Program-made: the position numbers and the translations under genes
Origin: Cordilura impudica
Taxonomy: Eukaryota > Arthropoda > Insecta > Diptera > Scathophagidae
Assembly: GCA_963682025.1 (NCBI GenBank)
Contig: OY821520.1
Location: forward strand, 181,462,825-181,526,824
DNA: 64,000 nt
Direction: 5' to 3'
Notes under the pieces: model-generated
What the model was told of the DNA's origin: nothing
Database searches by the model: none
What the model saw: only the letters and a program-made list of their open reading frames with translations
In this document: piece after piece, positions 58,837 to 64,000 of the stretch
Layout of the letters: each line of letters opens with the position of its first letter
Numbering within the stretch: the stretch's first letter is position 1

Positions 58837-61250
58837 GGAAGTGACCTAAGATTTACCGCAACTTTTTTGAATTTGCACACTTACGATATTTCTGGATCAT
58901 ACATAGTCTTACTATGTCTATAACTGCTTTAAGTTACATTTACAAATTAAACTAGAATGTAAAAATAGTACTTATTCGGTATATCTAGTAATTCTTAAAA
59001 TATATTGAAATCAATTATATTGAAATATATTGAAATCAATTATTCAAAGGATACGGACTGAGCTCTATTGAAAAATAAAAGTTCTAAAGGTAACGCCTCT
59101 CTCGTCAAAAGAAAACCATTTTCTTGGGAGGGACATACTGACATATTGTATAGCCAGCTCTTTTCATTACGCATGTGCCATATAACAACCTCTTCTTTCT
59201 TTAAACATTTGAGTACATGAGTAAGAGACTGTATTTCTTAAAAGCAAAACAATAAATACAAGTGTGGTGAATAATATTTCGTTTTTGTGGACTGTATTTA
59301 AAGGTAGAAATAAATTAAAGATCAGTTGGGCGGAGCTTTATTTATTTTTAAAAATTTAACTACAGTTGTCACTTTTTTCACACTTAAAAAACAAATACCC
59401 ACAATAAATAATTATTTTAGATATGAAATTGCTTATTAAAATATTTTTTTAAAATTATTTTCAGGCTCTCAAAATATAGGAAAATATTTATTTGAGTTGT
59501 TTATTTTGAACTGGCTTAAATACACGGCGTTCCTCAAGGTTATTTTAAGTTGTTTTAATTTGTTTAGAGGAAAAGTTACGCTTCTATGTAGTAATTATAC
59601 TATTGAAACCAGCATTATCGAATTAAACTAATTTCTGTTTTCTCTTTAAAAAAAAAGCACTCCTACAAACGATTTCACATGTTTTACAAAAAGGGGTTGA
59701 AAGAGGTCTCTATAGCAAATAGAGTTGAAATTTCCCGAACATTTGAATTTTTCTGAGAAATTTTGTTACTTCGGAAATATTAGTACATGTATATTAATTT
59801 GTATAATTGACAATAAAAAAACAGTAACAAATAAAGCATGAAAACCATAAAAATAGGTATAATACAAAATAATTAATATAATTCAATCAATAAAAATACA
59901 ACTAATTTCTAAAAATATGTAAAATGGAGAATATAATTTTTAAAGCATGGACCGGAAAACTTTTAATTTTTTGTTTTTAATAAAAATAATTGTTGTATAA
60001 GTTGAAAATAAAAAAATTTTCAACTGTATAAAAAACAAAATGAACAAATATACTAAAATATCTCTCTCAAAAAAAAAAAAAATATATATCAAAACAACCC
60101 AAAAAAATTTTTTTTTTGTATAAAGATAAATATATTGATCAGGTTTAATATAAAATATAAACACCATAAAATGCAACATTTTACAATCTGAAAAAATTCG
60201 TGAGTATGGAATATAATCGATTTTAAGTCGATTTTCATCAATAATTTTTTAAGTTACATAAATATTTAACATATATTTTTGTACCTTATTATTATTATTA
60301 GAAAAATATTACTCAAATTTATAAATCGTTGTTTAAGTGGGGTAAGCCATAATTATTTGTGACGCCTCCCTATCGAAGTTGTCATACTGTGTACACGATG
60401 TCCATGATTTTTTCTTTTTCTGAAAATACCTTTCAGTGGAAACCCACTTCGATTATCATGAAATATACATAATTACTTATTGGTGAAATCTCATTGAAAT
60501 GGGGAACAGTGATATTGTTTTAGCTTTCAATAACTCTTCTGGATTACAAGTTTCTCCTAAATTACGAAGGAAAGAAATATTAAACGGATCTAATTTCACG
60601 GCAATACATTGCCCATTTATACTTTTACCGAGGATATTTTTTTTTAGCAGATTGACACTTTTTACAAGTGTTTTAGTTGGTTTTGTAAAAATAAACCACT
60701 AGAGAAAAGAACCAGAAATTGTTATTTTATATAAATTAATTTTTTGGATGCCGACCGTTAAAAATATAAGAAATTTTTTTTTTTTAATTTTTGGGACATT
60801 AGATTTGCGAAAATTAAATAAATAGCATTTAGTGAAGCGCCCTATTGGACATGCGGGTTAGCATTATTAGGTGACTATCCCCAATATATATCGCATATTA
60901 CGAATGAGGTATAATATATAAAAAACTACCTTCGTTTTGCAAAAAAAGAAACGTTTTAAAAAAATTTATCTTTTTATTATTTTCTTTTTTGAAGATGAGA
61001 ATTATTTTCAACTTTTTGAAAAAATATTGTTTGATTTTTTTTCAGAAAATTATATTTCAACTTTTGATGAATATTAAAAAAAATAATATTGAATTCTTTA
61101 TTTTGAAGACGAAAGTTTTTTATTTTCTATATCTTATGAAATTTCAGTAAACGTTATATAGATTATTCAAGTTTTTTGTCCGATTGTTAATTATGTTATA
61201 TAAATACGAATTTCGTTTAATTGGATTTAAATTTTTTTATTTTTTATGTA
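54939..61250. other. Long AT-rich spacer
   Basis: No gene is recognised in over 6 kb. About 57360-57520 (CTATCCGTCTGTCTGTTTGTTGAAATTACT) and 57707-57733 (GGAGGGTACCAAAGATTCAG) are pieces of dispersed repeats related to 17820 and 18580. A (TA)n microsatellite lies at about 58795-58833. The last two bases (TA, 61249-61250) are the target dinucleotide of the Tc1 element. Confidence 0.45.
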
Positions 61251-62887
61251 CAATGGGTGTCAGCTTATTTGATGCAAGCAATCCCAACAAAGAAAAACCG
61301 CTATAACTCCTAAATTAAATCAAATATAGAAAATATTTAAAAACATTTTAAATGGCAACATTGGGGCAACAAAACATATATATATTTTTTTTCATATTCT
61401 ACATTGTTCTGTGAAAAAAATAACAAAAACAAAAAATTCAGCTTTTTCAAATCGATCACCTTATTTGATGCAGTGATGATACCGTTATATTTTAAAATAT
61501 AATTCAATTATTTTTCAGTTTCCTTTGGGTTTGTCTTTTCTATTACTCTTTGCATAATTTTAGTCTTTTCTTGGAAGTTCAAGTGTTATAAGTAGGTTTT
61601 TTTAAATATGGGTCGACGCACAACCATAGAGCAACGAGAGTTGGTCATTCAACATTTTAAAATTGGAAAAACTCAACGTAGAATAGCAGAAATAGTAAAT
61701 TTAGCTACATCTACAGTTCAACACATAATAGAGCGCTTTCTGCAGGAGAATAGAGTGAAAAACAAGGGAAGAATTGCACCAAATAAATTTCTGAACCAAA
61801 GCGGCGAACGATGGATTATAAGAAAAATTAATCAAAACCCAAGGTTATTGGTACAAAAATTGGCTGATGAAATGCGCAATAGTATTGGCAAAAACTGTAG
61901 TGCACCAACGATACGGCGTGTGTTACGCTCACATAACTTTCATGGTCGAGTACCGCTGAAGAAGCCATTTATAAGCAAAAAAATAAAATCTCCCGGCTAG
62001 CCTTCGCAAATATCCATGTATCAAAAAATATTGAATTCTGGAATACCGTAATTTTTGTTGACTTGTCAAAATTTAACATATTTGGCTCAGATGGAAGGTC
62101 TTACGTTTGGCGGAAGCCTAATACAGAGCTACAATTGAAAAACCTACGTGCGACTGTAAAACATGGTGGTGGGAGCGTTATGGCCGCAAGGGGTGTTGGA
62201 AATTTAGTTTTTATAGAAGATAACATGGACAAAACAATGTATCTGAACATTCTTAGAGGGAACTTGGTTCAAAGTGCTGGAAAACTGGGTGTAAGCTGCA
62301 ACTTCCGTTTTTACCAGGATAACGACCCTAAACACAAGTCAAGTGTAGTTCGAACTTGTCTTATATGGAACTGCCCTCATTTAATGGAACCACTTGCACA
62401 GTCTCCAGATTTAAACGTGATTGAAAATTTATGGGCATTATTGGAAAACCAAATCAGAACCCACAATTTTGAAGCAAAGAAACCTTGAAAACTGCATTGC
62501 TAGAGGAGTGGAACAAAATAACGCCAGAAATAACACAAAAACTTGTTGACTCCATGCCAAATCGGCTTAAAGCTGTTATAGAGCTAAAGGGTTACCATAC
62601 AAAATATTAAAATAAAAATAAACTTTTTGTCCAAAACGTATGTTATTTTTTAATTCATAACATGTTGCATCAAATAAGCTGACCAATTTGAAAATTAACT
62701 TTTTTTGATTTTGTTATTATTTTTTTAGAAGAGTATAAAATATGAAATAAATAAATTACTAATTTTGAAGTAAAAATGTTTCTTATTAAACTGTCTTTAA
62801 AATTTTTTTTAAATTTCATTTAGTTTTAGAATTTCAACGACTTTTATATTTCGGTTATGCTTGCATCAAATAAGCTGACACCCACGG
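61251..62887 (+). mobile_element. Tc1-type transposon with IR/DR ends
   Basis: The 1637-bp element lies between TA dinucleotides (61249-61250 and 62888-62889). Outer ends: CAATGGGTGTCAGCTTATTT on the left, CCGTGGGTGTCAGCTTATTT read inward from the right, both continuing GATGCAAGCA. A second copy of the core lies about 200 bases inside each end: ACCTTATTTGATGCAG at about 61459, and GTCAGCTTATTTGATGCAAC read inward from about 62684. Two binding-site-like repeats per end is the IR/DR layout of Tc1-family subgroups such as Sleeping Beauty, S and Paris. The transposase is broken, but both ends look usable. Confidence 0.9.
61608..62610 (+). pseudogene. Frameshifted DD34E Tc1 transposase
   Basis: Frame 1 (61608-62000) begins MGRRTTIEQRELVIQHFKIG and covers the paired helix-turn-helix DNA-binding region with the RVPLKKPFISKK hinge. 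A frame change near 61990 leads to RLAFANIHVSKNIEFWNTV then IFVDLSKFNIFGSDG. The first catalytic Asp is kept, but the usual Glu after it is Leu. HGGGSVMAARGVGNL lacks the conserved VWGC stretch, an in-frame deletion. FYQDNDPKHKSS holds the second Asp and AQSPDLNVIENLW the catalytic Glu. A second frame change near 62485 leads to LKTALLEEWNKITPEI and LVDSMPNRLKAVIELKG, ending at 62610. About four defects in all. The C-terminus is a close relative of the remnant at 2928-3055. Confidence 0.88.
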
Positions 62888-64000
62888 TATGTTCTGCATA
62901 ATTTTTTTAGGTGCTTTTATCTGTATTTGGATCAATATTACAATTATTTGTCTTTAAATAATTTATTAATGACATCTCTTATACATTCCAACATTCTTTT
63001 AGAGAGTGAAACTGATCATAGGAGCTGGTGATAGCTGACCATATAGTATATTTATTATAGCATTTGATTTTAAAAGATTGGAATCCTGTCTACTTAAAGA
63101 CTCTACTCCATATTTAATTGATTGCAGTACTTTTACTAAGATTTCTAGATGCTGTAGGTGGTCCTAAAACCATTTTGTGGCATTTTATATCTTCAAAGAT
63201 GAATGGATCATATCAACTAAGCTATTCCATCTTACCTTACATCTTGGACTAAGCGAGAAGACTCTTTTTTAAAGATATATTGAGTTCAAAAATTATGCAG
63301 GATGGAAACAGCTTACTCGGTATCCATAGCTGTGTCAATGGATTTATGTCTTGAAATGCCTGACATTTATGTCTGTTACGCTTTAAAAATTGGACTTTCA
63401 TAAGGCCACTTACCTTCTCAATATCTCAAAACAAAACCTTGGAGAGGAGAAACTGATTCGCATATCTCTTTATGGGTAATGACCTGTGGGGGCAAAAAAA
63501 AAAAAAAAAATATTAGCATCTGGACCACTCTCAACTGAGAGCTCACATACATCGTATAGAAGGAGCAGTATCAGGGACCTATAGAACATGAATGATGAAA
63601 CTTTGAAACACTATCTTCGAACGTGAACCTTTGCGAGACTAAGAGCGCAATCCTACCCATCTTAGATGAATATAGGAAGATAGAGTGGAAAACAGTAAGG
63701 AACGAAAACTGAATTTTTAGATTTATAGCCAGCGAGGGAATCATATACACTTAGCGCCTGGTTAGCCAAAACAAAATTTAAACTTTCTGCGGTTGCATGT
63801 GACATTTCTAAACAGCTGATTAAGTTTGGCTCGCTTTCAATGTTCTATAATTGCGCTAAAAGCCAACGTTGTATATACGTTAAGGTTACATTACTTCAAC
63901 CAGACTTTTTCTGCCTTAAATGTATATCTAAAAGGATATGAGCCATCTTCGATATTAATAATAGCCTAATCGAAGCCCACTTTTCACCCACAGAGTATGT
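62888..64000. other. Unassigned right edge
   Basis: Composition is less AT-rich than 55-61 kb from about 63000. No open frame, inverted repeat or known motif was recognised. It could be an old decayed retroelement or unique flank. Confidence 0.3.

Noticed and set aside
59940..60179. 79-codon Phe/Ile/Tyr-rich minus frame
   Set aside because: Composition artefact of A/T homopolymers.

Overview
The window looks like nuclear DNA of a brachyceran, probably calyptrate, fly. It is very AT-rich and mostly non-coding, and it is dense with degraded Tc1/mariner, hAT, LINE and small inverted-repeat elements. It holds one clear host gene: the 5' coding exon of a Tbx2-family T-box transcription factor, closest to Drosophila bifid/optomotor-blind (bi/omb). 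This exon is on the minus strand at about 13.03-13.95 kb and ends at a consensus splice donor just inside the T-box domain. The remaining T-box exons would lie left of base 1. Bases 1-13,029 are therefore probably intron 1, and everything right of about 14 kb is 5' leader, promoter and upstream flank. I saw no rRNA, tRNA, CRISPR or bacterial-type operon.

Layout. 0-5 kb: repeat fragments, a 118-bp tandem array, a Tc1 transposase tail, and a foldback-like palindrome whose arms are 21-bp tandem repeats (3.49-4.94 kb). 5.33-8.11 kb: a complete hAT element with an exact 8-bp target duplication and an uninterrupted 626-aa transposase, the only intact transposase here. 9.5-12 kb: small repeat and Tc1/mariner-type remnants. 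13.0-16.2 kb: the bi exon with a less AT-rich, non-repetitive leader/promoter zone. 18.9-21.3 kb: three LINE pieces (reverse transcriptase, Jockey-type RT tail, RNase H). Three copies of one DD41D ('rosa'-type) mariner lie at 21.8, 25.8 and 52.7 kb, all broken and all carrying the same A8 frameshift. 24.2 kb: a second copy of the 118-bp array. 30.17-32.35 kb: an element with roughly 630-bp terminal inverted repeats around a small Cys-rich reading frame. 32.7-44.1 kb: Tc1 debris, AT-rich spacer and a non-repetitive island at 38.2-39.1 kb. 44.4-46.9 kb and 51.6-54.9 kb: copies of a dispersed repeat ending in a hairpin plus TTCTTACTTGTT, and an 856-bp MITE. 48.8-49.56 kb: a second non-repetitive island. 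55-61 kb: featureless AT-rich spacer. 61.25-62.89 kb: a nearly complete Tc1 element with an IR/DR end structure and a frameshifted transposase.

The elements do not act as one pathway. The window reads as a large developmental-gene locus whose intron and upstream flank have repeatedly received transposons. The non-repetitive islands are the best candidates for bi regulatory DNA. The most unusual observations are two tandem start-stop uORFs directly before the bi start codon, the foldback element, the long-TIR element that shares CACNGTG ends and a TTA duplication with an unrelated-looking MITE, and the shared A8 frameshift in the mariners.
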